Assembly (NCBI RefSeq): GCF_012935325.2
Contig: NZ_JABBYG020000006.1
Span: forward strand, 124,001 to 188,000
Reading direction: 5' to 3'
Source: Paenibacillus sp. PL91
GTDB taxonomy: Bacteria; Bacillota; Bacilli; Paenibacillales; Paenibacillaceae
DNA length: 64,000 nucleotides
The position numbers and the translations under genes were made by a program. Below, piece by piece: positions 59,101-64,000 of the stretch (positions are counted from its first letter, which is position 1; each line of letters starts with the position of its first letter). Under the pieces are notes generated by a model that ran no database searches, was not told where the DNA came from, and saw nothing but the letters and a program-made list of their open reading frames with translations.

Positions 59101-60310
59101 ACCATCGCCAACACCATCGCCAACGCCGGTGGAAACAACAGCACCAACCCCGGTTGCGACGCCAACTGTAACGTCGAGCACGCCGACAAACACGCCGCTG
59201 GCGGCTGACATTCAGGTCATTAACGATGACAGCTTGCGAGGCGGTAAGGACGGCAAAGCAACGGTACAACTTGCAGATGGGAAAAATACCGTTCTTCTGC
59301 CGCTAAATGCAGCCGCTGCGTTAGCAGGCAAAGCTTTGGAGCTGAAAGCTAGCGGCATTACGGTCATGGTACCTAACGATATACTAGCCTCGATGCAAGG
59401 TCTCGTACCGGCAGGCGAAGCGGGCAGCTCCCGTATCCAATTGGAAGCAAGAGCAGTGGCGACTGCTGAAGCTGACGCTTTGATTGACCGAATCGATGGC
59501 AATCAAGCAGATGTGAAAGCGGGCTCCTTGATTTATGAGTTCCACTTAAGCGTCCTTACCAAAGATGGCAAGAACGTAAGAGCTCCCAAGTTCGAGAAGC
59601 CAATCACACTCACGTTTAAGGTTAACGCAAGTGCAGATACAGACCTCGTCGGTGTTTATTATGTAAGTGACGATGGCAAGCTTGAATTTTTCGGAGGAGT
59701 GTTAAGCGGCGACACCATGACAGCGCAGGTAACCCATTTTAGCAAATACGCTGTTCTTGAGTACGATAAATCGTTCACAGACGTTCAAGCAAGCCACTGG
59801 GCATCGGCAGCGATTAAGTCACTGACTGCCAAGCATGTCGTAACGGGCATTAACGAGAAGCAGTTTGCGCCGCAAGCGAATGTAACCCGTGCAGAATTCG
59901 CGGCAATGCTCATTCGAGCACTTGGCTTAAAAGCGGAAGGCACAGCGAGCTTTGCAGATGTCGGGGCGGACAAATGGTATTCTGCGTATGTGGCGACAGC
60001 AAGCGAGCTTGGCATCGTGAATGGACGCAGCGGTCACGTTTTTGCTCCAAACGAAACGATCAGCCGTGAGGAAATGGCAGTTATGCTGATCCGAGCTTAT
60101 ATGCTGAAGAAAGGGGAAGCGTCGGCTTCGGCGGCGGCGGAATCAACATTCACTGATCGCAGCCAGATCAGCAAGTGGGCTACCGAATCCGTTGCTACCG
60201 CTAAAGAGCTAGGGCTAATACAAGGCAGAGCAAACGAAACCTTTGTACCGAAGGGGAAAATGACGCGTGCTGAAAGCGCGCAGGTAATCTACAACTTGCT
60301 AGGGAAATAA
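53198..60310 (+). CDS. S-layer-anchored bifunctional amylopullulanase (two GH13 domains, three SLH repeats)
   Basis: A 2370-residue secreted enzyme. ATG 53198 follows GGGGAGG by 9 bases. Order: signal peptide (1-35); two CBM41-like starch-binding domains (about 56-150, 164-268; HLRIHYQRADG, NTVRIHYVRAD); an Ig-like domain (273-365); a CBM48-like domain (368-468); a GH13 pullulanase (500-1050) with YNWGYDP and catalytic Asp702, Glu731 and Asp822; a Big_2-like Ig domain (1058-1142); a third CBM41-like domain (1145-1235); beta-sandwich modules (1247-1445); a GH13 alpha-amylase (1451-1928) with Asp1658, Glu1687 and Asp1753; a Thr-Pro linker (1935-2000); an uncharacterised beta-rich domain (2003-2188); and three SLH repeats (from 2192). 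It should cleave alpha-1,6 and alpha-1,4 bonds of starch or pullulan at the cell surface. Domain borders are estimates. Confidence 0.92.
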   Translation: MGFALKRKKMLSLMLIAAMLWSMVGGIPINTSAAEPVPVSVPVVVGPNLEPVPANHLRIHYQRADGLYTNLGVWAWDHVAVPSTSWPVGATAFPDDKRDSYGAYVDIPLAANAKKVGFLIVNRSNEGKDGGDKAVTITTPEVNEVWIQQDSDKVSYYEPVELPANTVRIHYVRADNNQSAYGLWLWDQVASPSTNWPAGASAFTAENVDRYGGYVDIPLQENAQKISFLVVNRTLGDADKDGGDRTFSLLDRYNQLWIREADNHVYVSPYWELPTGLVSAEILSESKLLLGFTMTDGLAADELKQAITIKDKDGAAVAINQVTLQADKKSVLVSADIQLDKSPLSITYQGKTVTAAAGWRMLDELYSYEGNDLGASYDSGHVILKLWAPKASSVVANVYDKSDSAQLVGSVDLTQGDKGVWSAAIAPADLDAQGITDLKGYFYQYEVTNDGVTKNVLDPYAKSMAQFRVNTKGEAGEDGDAVGKAAIVDLVGTDPAADFDFAQIDGYEKREDAIIWEAHIRDFTSDPSIANDLHARWGSYNAFKDKLDYIKSLGVTHIQLLPVMAWYYGDEANMGTREMGYSAINNEYNWGYDPHSYFSPDGAYSENAADPELRVKELKGLIDAIHDAGMGVVLDVVYTHMAKASFLNDIVPNYYAFQDANGNNIGGFGNNLATSHLMAEKLMVDSVKYWFDEYKIDGMRWDMMGDATYDAVQHAYDAAASINPNALFIGEGWKTFGGAASDPSLAGKGADQAWMDKTDSVGVFSDEIRNELKSGYGSEGEPRFITGGARSIATILANIKAQPGNTPADDPGDMVQYIEAHDNLPLYDVIAQSIKKDPAVAANDLEIHKRVRLGNLLILTSQGTAFLHAGQEYGRTKQWLGEGKPEQKYHELKDAQDQSFGYFVHDSYDSSDAINKFDWQKAASAEQYPINHTTKEYTAGLIELRKHTNAFRLGDKALVDSNVTLVDAKEMKATDLVIGYKNKATDGTGNYYVFMNADSSARTLTLTEDLTAGTVVVDNDEAGIEAVSDPSGFELTASTIKLDPLTAVIIKMDAAAAVFTGLELDSASYSLQVGTKHQTAVYAKYSDGSRKNVTGQAAYSSNKPTVAAVASSGQVTAIGAGNAAITVTYNGASASATVTVTTESLKRYVQLNYIRPDKNYTDWNLWIWNTGVKNDQINFDKVENGIASVMLEIAQDATSVGFVLRKGTDWNTAKQDIPDDRVIPIAPGAAFTKVNITSMVSQVDILPSVNGPVLKDGGISFRYRDDILFASGHLGDITDVKVKINDTTYDLVYDAAKEWFAYTLANVEGGIYEYTFLVTKKGEAEVEITDPHNTTDGKSVIAYRKPVVTMTSSVQPAAISYNENAVLTIKANASEEVAFTEGYMDLTALGGPAKVNFDTSLLAQTIAVKDTVTAGTKEIPVTLIDEFGNKHTHTGSVTVKARTSVGNLDFDWDEARIYFALTDRFADGDATNNADVDKEHLEAYHGGDFRGMIDKLGYLQELGINTLWITPIVDNIDFNKGVDFNSKQYGYHGYWAKDFTKLDEHLGDMDTFKELIDKAHDKGIKIMVDVVLNHTGYGLKADENRPGITPEDKARFEGMLRTNGVQASTNPIEGELDHLPDLKTEDPAVREKIIEWQAGWLERAKTDRGDMIDYFRVDTIKHVESTTWKAFKNALTTINPDFKLIGEYFGGTIDGDGGMLRSGQMDGLLDFSFNDRAKEFASGKIEAVDAYLADREAKLDNGATMGQFLSSHDENGFLSHFVDGDKGKLKIAAALQITAKGQPVIYYGEELGRSGANAIDMGAGLFSENRTDMPWDQLNAEQALHDHYEKLLNIRAKFSKVYAKGARTTLAASDSAGYLAFSKQYNGTNVVTIINTAVESKSVTLAVPFVAGAEVKDEYSGQLYKVAANGQLTVDVPGRNEGGTVILSEVSVVVPTPTPTPTPTPTPTPTPEETPTPTPTPEETPTATPSPTPSPTPVETTAPTPVATPTVTSSTPTNTPLAADIQVINDDSLRGGKDGKATVQLADGKNTVLLPLNAAAALAGKALELKASGITVMVPNDILASMQGLVPAGEAGSSRIQLEARAVATAEADALIDRIDGNQADVKAGSLIYEFHLSVLTKDGKNVRAPKFEKPITLTFKVNASADTDLVGVYYVSDDGKLEFFGGVLSGDTMTAQVTHFSKYAVLEYDKSFTDVQASHWASAAIKSLTAKHVVTGINEKQFAPQANVTRAEFAAMLIRALGLKAEGTASFADVGADKWYSAYVATASELGIVNGRSGHVFAPNETISREEMAVMLIRAYMLKKGEASASAAAESTFTDRSQISKWATESVATAKELGLIQGRANETFVPKGKMTRAESAQVIYNLLGK
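59000..59202. repeat. Thr-Pro linker microsatellite
   Basis: Tandem hexanucleotides of the type CCAACA/CCGACA encode a (TP)n linker interrupted by EE, ending before the C-terminal domains. Low-complexity DNA of this type is prone to length change by slippage. Confidence 0.85.
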
Positions 60311-60346
60311 CTATATGTAAGTAAATAGCAATCTATTGATTTTATA

Positions 60347-60396
60347 TACAGAGCATTGTGGGGCGCTGCCTCCGGTGCTCTGTATTTCTTTTCTTC
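60347..60396 (+). terminator. Terminator of the amylopullulanase gene
   Basis: TACAGAGCA (60347-60355) pairs with TGCTCTGTA (60376-60384), then TTTCTTTTCTT. Confidence 0.75.
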
Positions 60397-60701
60397 CCCG
60401 TTATAGCCAAGTTTTCGTTGTATTCTACATTCTGGTTATTAAGGATAACTCATTTTTGCGAAAAGAGTTACTTCGAGAAACATCGAGTTGTATGATATTG
60501 TGTCTGCTTTAATTGACAGAAGACCCGAATATGTATGGAAAAAGCCTCAAAACCCACGGTCAAAGCGGAGTTGGAGGCTTCTTATGGGAAAGGGCTATTC
60601 TTAAAATATGGTTATGCCTTTTTGTACATGGTTATAATGATTTTATCTTTTAGATATCTTTTAAATTTATAATTCATATAAGAATACTAGGAAAAAAGGG
60701 A
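60397..60701. other. Intergenic region with a minus-strand terminator-like relic
   Basis: No gene is seen. At 60540-60585 AAGCCTC and GAGGCTT frame a hairpin that on the minus strand ends in TTTTTCC, although no minus-strand gene lies upstream of it. GGAGTTGGAGGCTTCTTAT (60567-60585) recurs with one change at 63340-63358. The remainder (60600-60700) is AT-rich. Confidence 0.4.
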
Positions 60702-60730
60702 TTGACATAGCACCACATGCGATATAATAT
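60702..60730 (+). promoter_or_regulatory. Promoter of the amino-acid importer operon
   Basis: Consensus TTGACA (60702-60707), 17-bp spacer and TAATAT (60725-60730). Confidence 0.8.
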
Positions 60731-60784
60731 TCATGTAGTCGACCTGTCCATACATTACAGATAAGAATAGCGAGGGGTAATAAC

Positions 60785-61633
60785 ATGAAGAGAATAAGCA
60801 CACTAACATTATTGATGGTACTTACCGTATTGCTGCTTGCAGCTTGCGGCGCCAAGAAAGATAATAACAATGAAGGCACTCAAGATCCAGCGGCAAGCCC
60901 AACTGAGGAGGCTTCCAATTTGCCTGGACAAGCGGCTTGGGATGCGATTAAAGCAAGCGGCAAGCTCCGCATCGGTACAGAGGGCACATACGCACCATTT
61001 ACGTTTCATGATGAGTCAGGCAAGCTTACAGGCTTCGACGTTGAGATTGCAGAAGCGATTACGGAGCGACTTGGCTTAAAGGCTGAATTTATTGAGACTT
61101 CGTGGGATTCCATTATCGCTGGCCTTGATGCTGAGCGCTTTGATACTATTTTCAACCAAGTGGGCATTACGGATGAACGGAAAGAGAAATATGATTTCTC
61201 TGATGATTATATCGTTTCCAAAGCAGTTTTGATTGTTCCTGAAGATAATACGGACATTAAAACGTTCGCAGACCTTAAAGGCAAGAAAGCGGGACAATCG
61301 TTAACGAGCAACCTTGCTGAAATTGCCCGCGAGAATGGGGCAGAGATTGTGACGACGGATGGTTTCAACCAAGCGATCGATCTGCTTGCTTCGGGGCGTA
61401 TCGATGCTACCGTAAATGATGGACTATCCTTCTTGGATTTAAAGAAACAAAAGCCTGACCTGCCGCTTAAAATTGTTGATGAAGCACCGGATGCAGCCAA
61501 GAACGCCGCTCTTTTCAGAAAAGGAAATGAAGCTTTGATTGAAGCGGTAAACGGCGCGCTTGCCGAGATCAAGAGCGATGGCACTTACCTTAAAATCTCC
61601 GAGAAATATTTTGGAGCTGACGTCTCTAAATAA
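60785..61633 (+). CDS. Polar amino-acid-binding lipoprotein (cystine-binding TcyA-like)
   Basis: A 282-residue family-3 solute-binding protein. The lipobox is LLAAC (Cys about 21). The mature domain starts SGKLRIGTEGTYAPFTFHDESGKLTGFDVEIAEAI and continues DAERFDTIFNQVGITDERKEKYDFSDDY, a stretch close to cystine-binding TcyA/TcyJ proteins, then LKGKKAGQSLTSN and GRIDATVNDG. AGCGAGGGG lies before ATG 60785. Binding of L-cystine is the best guess; other polar amino acids remain possible. The permease and ATPase follow in the same order as tcyABC. Confidence 0.88.
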   Translation: MKRISTLTLLMVLTVLLLAACGAKKDNNNEGTQDPAASPTEEASNLPGQAAWDAIKASGKLRIGTEGTYAPFTFHDESGKLTGFDVEIAEAITERLGLKAEFIETSWDSIIAGLDAERFDTIFNQVGITDERKEKYDFSDDYIVSKAVLIVPEDNTDIKTFADLKGKKAGQSLTSNLAEIARENGAEIVTTDGFNQAIDLLASGRIDATVNDGLSFLDLKKQKPDLPLKIVDEAPDAAKNAALFRKGNEALIEAVNGALAEIKSDGTYLKISEKYFGADVSK

Positions 61634-61684
61634 TGAATGCTGCCTTGCTGACTAACAGCCACAGGCGTAAAGGATGCTTATAAT

Positions 61685-62353
61685 ATGACTGATCGTCAAA
61701 TAGAGATTCTTATAGATTCATTGCTGCCCCTGCTTAAAGCAGGGGTAGTTTTTACGATTCCGCTAGCATTAGTTTCCTTTATTTTAGGTCTTATATTAGC
61801 TGTTGCTACTGCACTTGCAAGACTGTCCACCATAAGAGTACTGCGGCTTGTCGCACGCTTCTATGTATGGATCATTCGCGGAACACCGCTGCTTGTCCAA
61901 TTGTTTATTATCTTCTATGGTCTTCCTTATGTGGGAATTATATTAGATCCGTTTATTGCTTCTGTCATCGGCTTCACGCTCAGTGTAGGCGCCTACGGCT
62001 CCGAGATTGTACGTGCGGCGATTCAGTCGATCCAGAAAGGCCAATGGGAAGCCGCATATTCTTTAGGTATGACAAGGTGGCAGGCGCTTCGGCGGGTCAT
62101 TTTACCGCAGGCTGCTCGCGTGTCGATTCCACCGCTTGGCAGCTCGTTCATAAGCCTGGTAAAGGATACGTCTCTTGCAGCTACCATTACTTATGTGGAG
62201 ATGTTCCGTGTAGCGCAACAAATTAACGCAGCTAAGTACGAGCCTCTTCTGATTTATTGCGCGGCTGGGGCCATCTATCTGTTGTTCTGCTCTGTACTGT
62301 CATGGCTGCAGAATGTTACCGAGAAACGATTGGCACGGTATTCCGCAAGCTAA
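61685..62353 (+). CDS. Polar amino-acid ABC transporter permease (TcyB-like)
   Basis: A 222-residue permease of the His/Glu/Gln/Arg/opine family. It has an N-terminal LLPLLKAGVVFTIPLALVSFILGLILA helix, the IRGTPLLVQLFIIFYGLP motif, GAYGSEIVRAAIQSIQKGQWEAAYSLGM and the EAA loop ALRRVILPQAARVSIPPLGSSFISLVKDTSLAA. A modest AAAGGA precedes ATG 61685. It is 51 bases after the binding protein and 14 before the ATPase. Confidence 0.9.
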   Translation: MTDRQIEILIDSLLPLLKAGVVFTIPLALVSFILGLILAVATALARLSTIRVLRLVARFYVWIIRGTPLLVQLFIIFYGLPYVGIILDPFIASVIGFTLSVGAYGSEIVRAAIQSIQKGQWEAAYSLGMTRWQALRRVILPQAARVSIPPLGSSFISLVKDTSLAATITYVEMFRVAQQINAAKYEPLLIYCAAGAIYLLFCSVLSWLQNVTEKRLARYSAS

Positions 62354-62367
62354 GGGAGAGAATATAG

Positions 62368-63120
62368 ATGATTGAAATACGCAATTTGCATAAATCCTTC
62401 GGAACATTGGAAGTGCTGAAGGGAATTGATTTGACGTTGGAGAGGGGCAAAGTGCTCGCGATAATAGGACCCTCCGGTTCCGGCAAGACGACGCTGCTTC
62501 GCTGCTTCAATCTTCTAGAAGTGCCTGATCGAGGCATATTAACGGTCGGCAAGCAGAAGTTGGATTTTGAGACGGGGAAGAAAATTCGAGAGAATGAAGT
62601 AGTAGCCCTGCGTAAGCAAACGGGTATGGTGTTCCAGTCGTTTAACCTTTTTCCACACAAAACAGCTATTGAGAATATTATGGAAGCGCAAGTGACGGTG
62701 CAGAAGAAGAGCAAGTCAGACTCTCGGCAACGCGCCGCAGAGCTGCTGGCTAAGGTCGGCTTGGCCGACAAGGCTGAATTTTATCCGCATCAATTGTCAG
62801 GCGGACAACAACAGCGGATTGCCATAGCCAGAGCCATGGCTGTTGATCCGGAGGTGCTGTTGTTCGATGAGCCGACATCAGCGCTGGATCCTGAATTGGT
62901 TGGCGAGGTGCTCAAGGTTATTAAGCAGCTTGCTGCGGACGGAATGACGATGATCATCGTCACCCACGAGATGAAGTTCGCAGCTGATGTGGCCGATCGT
63001 GTCATTCTCATGGATGGCGGAGTTATTATTGAAGAAGGGCCGCCGGAGAACGTTTTAGAAAATCCTCAGAGCGCACGTGCCATTCAATTTTTGAATCGAT
63101 TGGCCAGCTATGAAATTTAG
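62368..63120 (+). CDS. Polar amino-acid ABC transporter ATP-binding protein (TcyC-like)
   Basis: A 250-residue ATPase. Walker A is [14 protein letters not shown]-loop [12 protein letters not shown], signature [14 protein letters not shown], Walker [16 protein letters not shown] and H-loop IVTHEM. Length and motifs match GlnQ/TcyC-type proteins. GGGAGAG precedes ATG 62368. It is last in the three-gene operon and is followed by a perfect hairpin. Confidence 0.92.
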   Translation: MIEIRNLHKSFGTLEVLKGIDLTLERGKVLAIIGPSGSGKTTLLRCFNLLEVPDRGILTVGKQKLDFETGKKIRENEVVALRKQTGMVFQSFNLFPHKTAIENIMEAQVTVQKKSKSDSRQRAAELLAKVGLADKAEFYPHQLSGGQQQRIAIARAMAVDPEVLLFDEPTSALDPELVGEVLKVIKQLAADGMTMIIVTHEMKFAADVADRVILMDGGVIIEEGPPENVLENPQSARAIQFLNRLASYEI

Positions 63121-63138
63121 TTGAAAAACATACGAAGA

Positions 63139-63168
63139 GGGGATGCTGCCCAGGCTGGCAGCATCCCC
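63139..63168 (+). terminator. Terminator of the amino-acid importer operon
   Basis: GGGGATGCTGCC (63139-63150) pairs perfectly over 12 bp with GGCAGCATCCCC (63157-63168); TTTATATTT follows. Confidence 0.85.
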
Positions 63169-63175
63169 TTTATAT

Positions 63176-63298
63176 TTATATCTTGAACCTGCCGATCAAA
63201 GCATGCCATTCTTGCGCCATCATGCTGAGCGATTCAGCGGACGACGTTACTTCTTCCATCGAGGCCAGCTGTTCTTCGGAGGCAGATGCTACGTTTTG
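63176..63298 (-). pseudogene. Methyl-accepting chemotaxis protein, C-terminal remnant
   Basis: The last 40 codons of an MCP remain: QNVASASEEQLASMEEVTSS, then AESLSMMAQEW and the terminal LIGRFKI followed by a stop. This is the typical end of the signalling domain (helix with SEEQLASMEE and a final GRFKI-like tail). Upstream on the minus strand, homology stops at about 63298 and gives way to an unrelated hairpin and the DMT transporter gene, so the rest of the receptor has been deleted. A short open frame extending to 63367 only runs through the hairpin. Confidence 0.75.
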
Positions 63299-63312
63299 CG
63301 GAGAGCAAGTGA

Positions 63313-63355
63313 AGAAGCCTCCAACTCCACGATGTACGTGGAGCTGGAGGCTTCT
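63313..63355 (-). terminator. Long hairpin, probable terminator of the DMT transporter gene
   Basis: A 19-bp stem (63313-63331 with 63337-63355) has one mismatch and the loop ATGTA. It lies just past the transporter stop on the minus strand. Its right arm is nearly identical to 60567-60585. Confidence 0.7.
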
Positions 63356-63410
63356 TATCATCCGCATTTCAATGCGGGGTGAGCCATATTCTTTGGGACT
63401 GTCTCATACG

Positions 63411-64000
63411 CTACTCTTCTTTGCCATGGCGGATGAAAAGCCACACGCCGAACAAAATTAATGCGCCGGCCGCTAGCTGATAGCCTGTTAACGCTTCTTT
63501 CAAAAGCGCCCACGCGAGAAGGGAAGCAATAACAGGCTCGCCAAGCACGGACATTGAAACTGCGGCAGCGCTCATATGCTTGAGCAGCCAGTTGAACAGA
63601 TAGTGGCCAAATAGCGTCGGAACGATCGCCAGCAGCAGGAATATGCCCCATTCCTTCGGGCTGTAGCCAGTAAAGGAGTTGCCCCGTACGATATTGTAGA
63701 AGGCGAGTGCCGTTGCTGCCAGCGCGAATACCCAAAAGTTATAGGCAAATGCACTCATATCCTTCCGCAGTTGCTTGCCGATCAGCATATGAACGGCTAC
63801 TGCCGCCGCGCCGAGCAAGGACAGAACATCGCCGAGCAACGCTTCTCTCGAGAGGGAAAGGTCGCCTGATCCGATGACGACGGAACCGATGAGCGCGATG
63901 CCCATGCCCCACAGCATCATGCGATTTGCCTTCGTGCGGAACAGCCAATAAGAGCCAAGCATGACCATGACCGGCTCCAGCGTCAAAATCACCGTAGAGC
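63411..64000 (-). CDS. EamA/DMT family transporter, C-terminal part (partial)
   Basis: The visible 196 or so residues are highly hydrophobic, with about six helices. STVILTLEPVMVMLGSYWLF matches the junction between the two EamA repeats, followed by GDVLSLLGAAAVAVHMLIGKQLRKD, IVPTLFGHYLFNWLLKHMSAAAVSMSVLGEPVIASLLAWALLKE and the terminal basic tail RHGKEE. Family members have about 300 residues in two EamA repeats, so about a third of the protein lies beyond the window edge. The GTG at 63992 is not the real start because the conserved frame continues upstream. These are drug/metabolite exporters of broad specificity. Confidence 0.85.
   Translation of the reverse strand, partial: STVILTLEPVMVMLGSYWLFRTKANRMMLWGMGIALIGSVVIGSGDLSLSREALLGDVLSLLGAAAVAVHMLIGKQLRKDMSAFAYNFWVFALAATALAFYNIVRGNSFTGYSPKEWGIFLLLAIVPTLFGHYLFNWLLKHMSAAAVSMSVLGEPVIASLLAWALLKEALTGYQLAAGALILFGVWLFIRHGKEE

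Noticed and set aside
59000..59202. Short tandem repeats resembling an array
   Set aside because: Units are contiguous hexanucleotides inside a coding frame with no unique spacers, so this is a linker microsatellite and not a CRISPR array.
58927..59269. Three open frames on the minus strand opposite the Thr-Pro linker
   Set aside because: They arise from the low-complexity CCAACA repeats within the amylopullulanase gene and have no ribosome site or domain.
63299..63367. N-terminal extension of the minus-strand MCP open frame
   Set aside because: These residues are translation of the terminator hairpin; homology to chemotaxis receptors stops near 63298.

Overview
The window reads as chromosomal DNA of a saprophytic, Gram-positive, endospore-former-type bacterium close to Paenibacillus. 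The evidence is the many sugar ABC importers paired with YesM/YesN two-component systems, LplB/LplC-type permeases, lipoprotein binding proteins, S-layer-homology (SLH) anchoring, strong AGGAGG ribosome sites, frequent TTG/GTG starts and CcpA-like operators. No rRNA, tRNA, insertion sequence, prophage or CRISPR array was seen. Species assignment is inference.

Layout. 1-4175: tail of a sensor kinase, a short AraC-type response regulator and a family-1 sugar importer (lipoprotein plus two permeases, no ATPase). 4321-7036: GH43 beta-xylosidase (xynB) divergent from an AraC regulator. 7037-8260: ATP-grasp ligase-like protein. 8469-10094: cytoplasmic GH5 hydrolase preceded by a 20-bp-phased direct repeat. 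10305-17541: LplB/LplC/LplA-type oligosaccharide importer followed by its probable YesM/YesN pair. 17636-17848: small proline-rich protein. 18359-24265: consensus promoter and a five-gene oligopeptide/dipeptide-type importer (D-F-B-C-A). 24472-26112: secreted GHL10-type protein. 26276-27920: TetR regulator and SDR reductase, each preceded by a 22-bp TGACA-N12-TGTCA element.

27998-29178: SET-domain protein and a TIMP/netrin-like surface protein. 29401-37581: YesN response regulator, YesM kinase and membrane-anchored sugar-binding protein, directly followed by mglB-mglA-mglC (galactose/methyl-galactoside importer). The gene order resembles the clostridial XylFII-LytS-YesN three-component sugar sensor, and there is a 21-bp-phased direct repeat against the mglB promoter. 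37711-42592: housekeeping-type genes (HAD phosphatase, LtaS-like enzyme, glutamate racemase, exonuclease III). 42648-50434: hypothetical protein, heterodimeric ABC exporter, VOC protein, pirin plus WrbA-like pair, UPF0303 protein and an AraC regulator. 50503-52571: PhyH-HEAT fusion and a DUF6157 protein.

52866-60310: a cluster of CcpA/LacI-type operators, then a 2370-residue S-layer-anchored amylopullulanase with two complete GH13 catalytic domains. 60785-63120: polar amino-acid (cystine-like) importer. 63176-64000: a methyl-accepting chemotaxis protein remnant and the C-terminal part of an EamA/DMT transporter that runs off the window.

Together the genes describe uptake and intracellular processing of plant polysaccharide fragments (xylan, beta-glucan, starch, galactosides). 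Each uptake locus carries its own local AraC-type or response-regulator switch.
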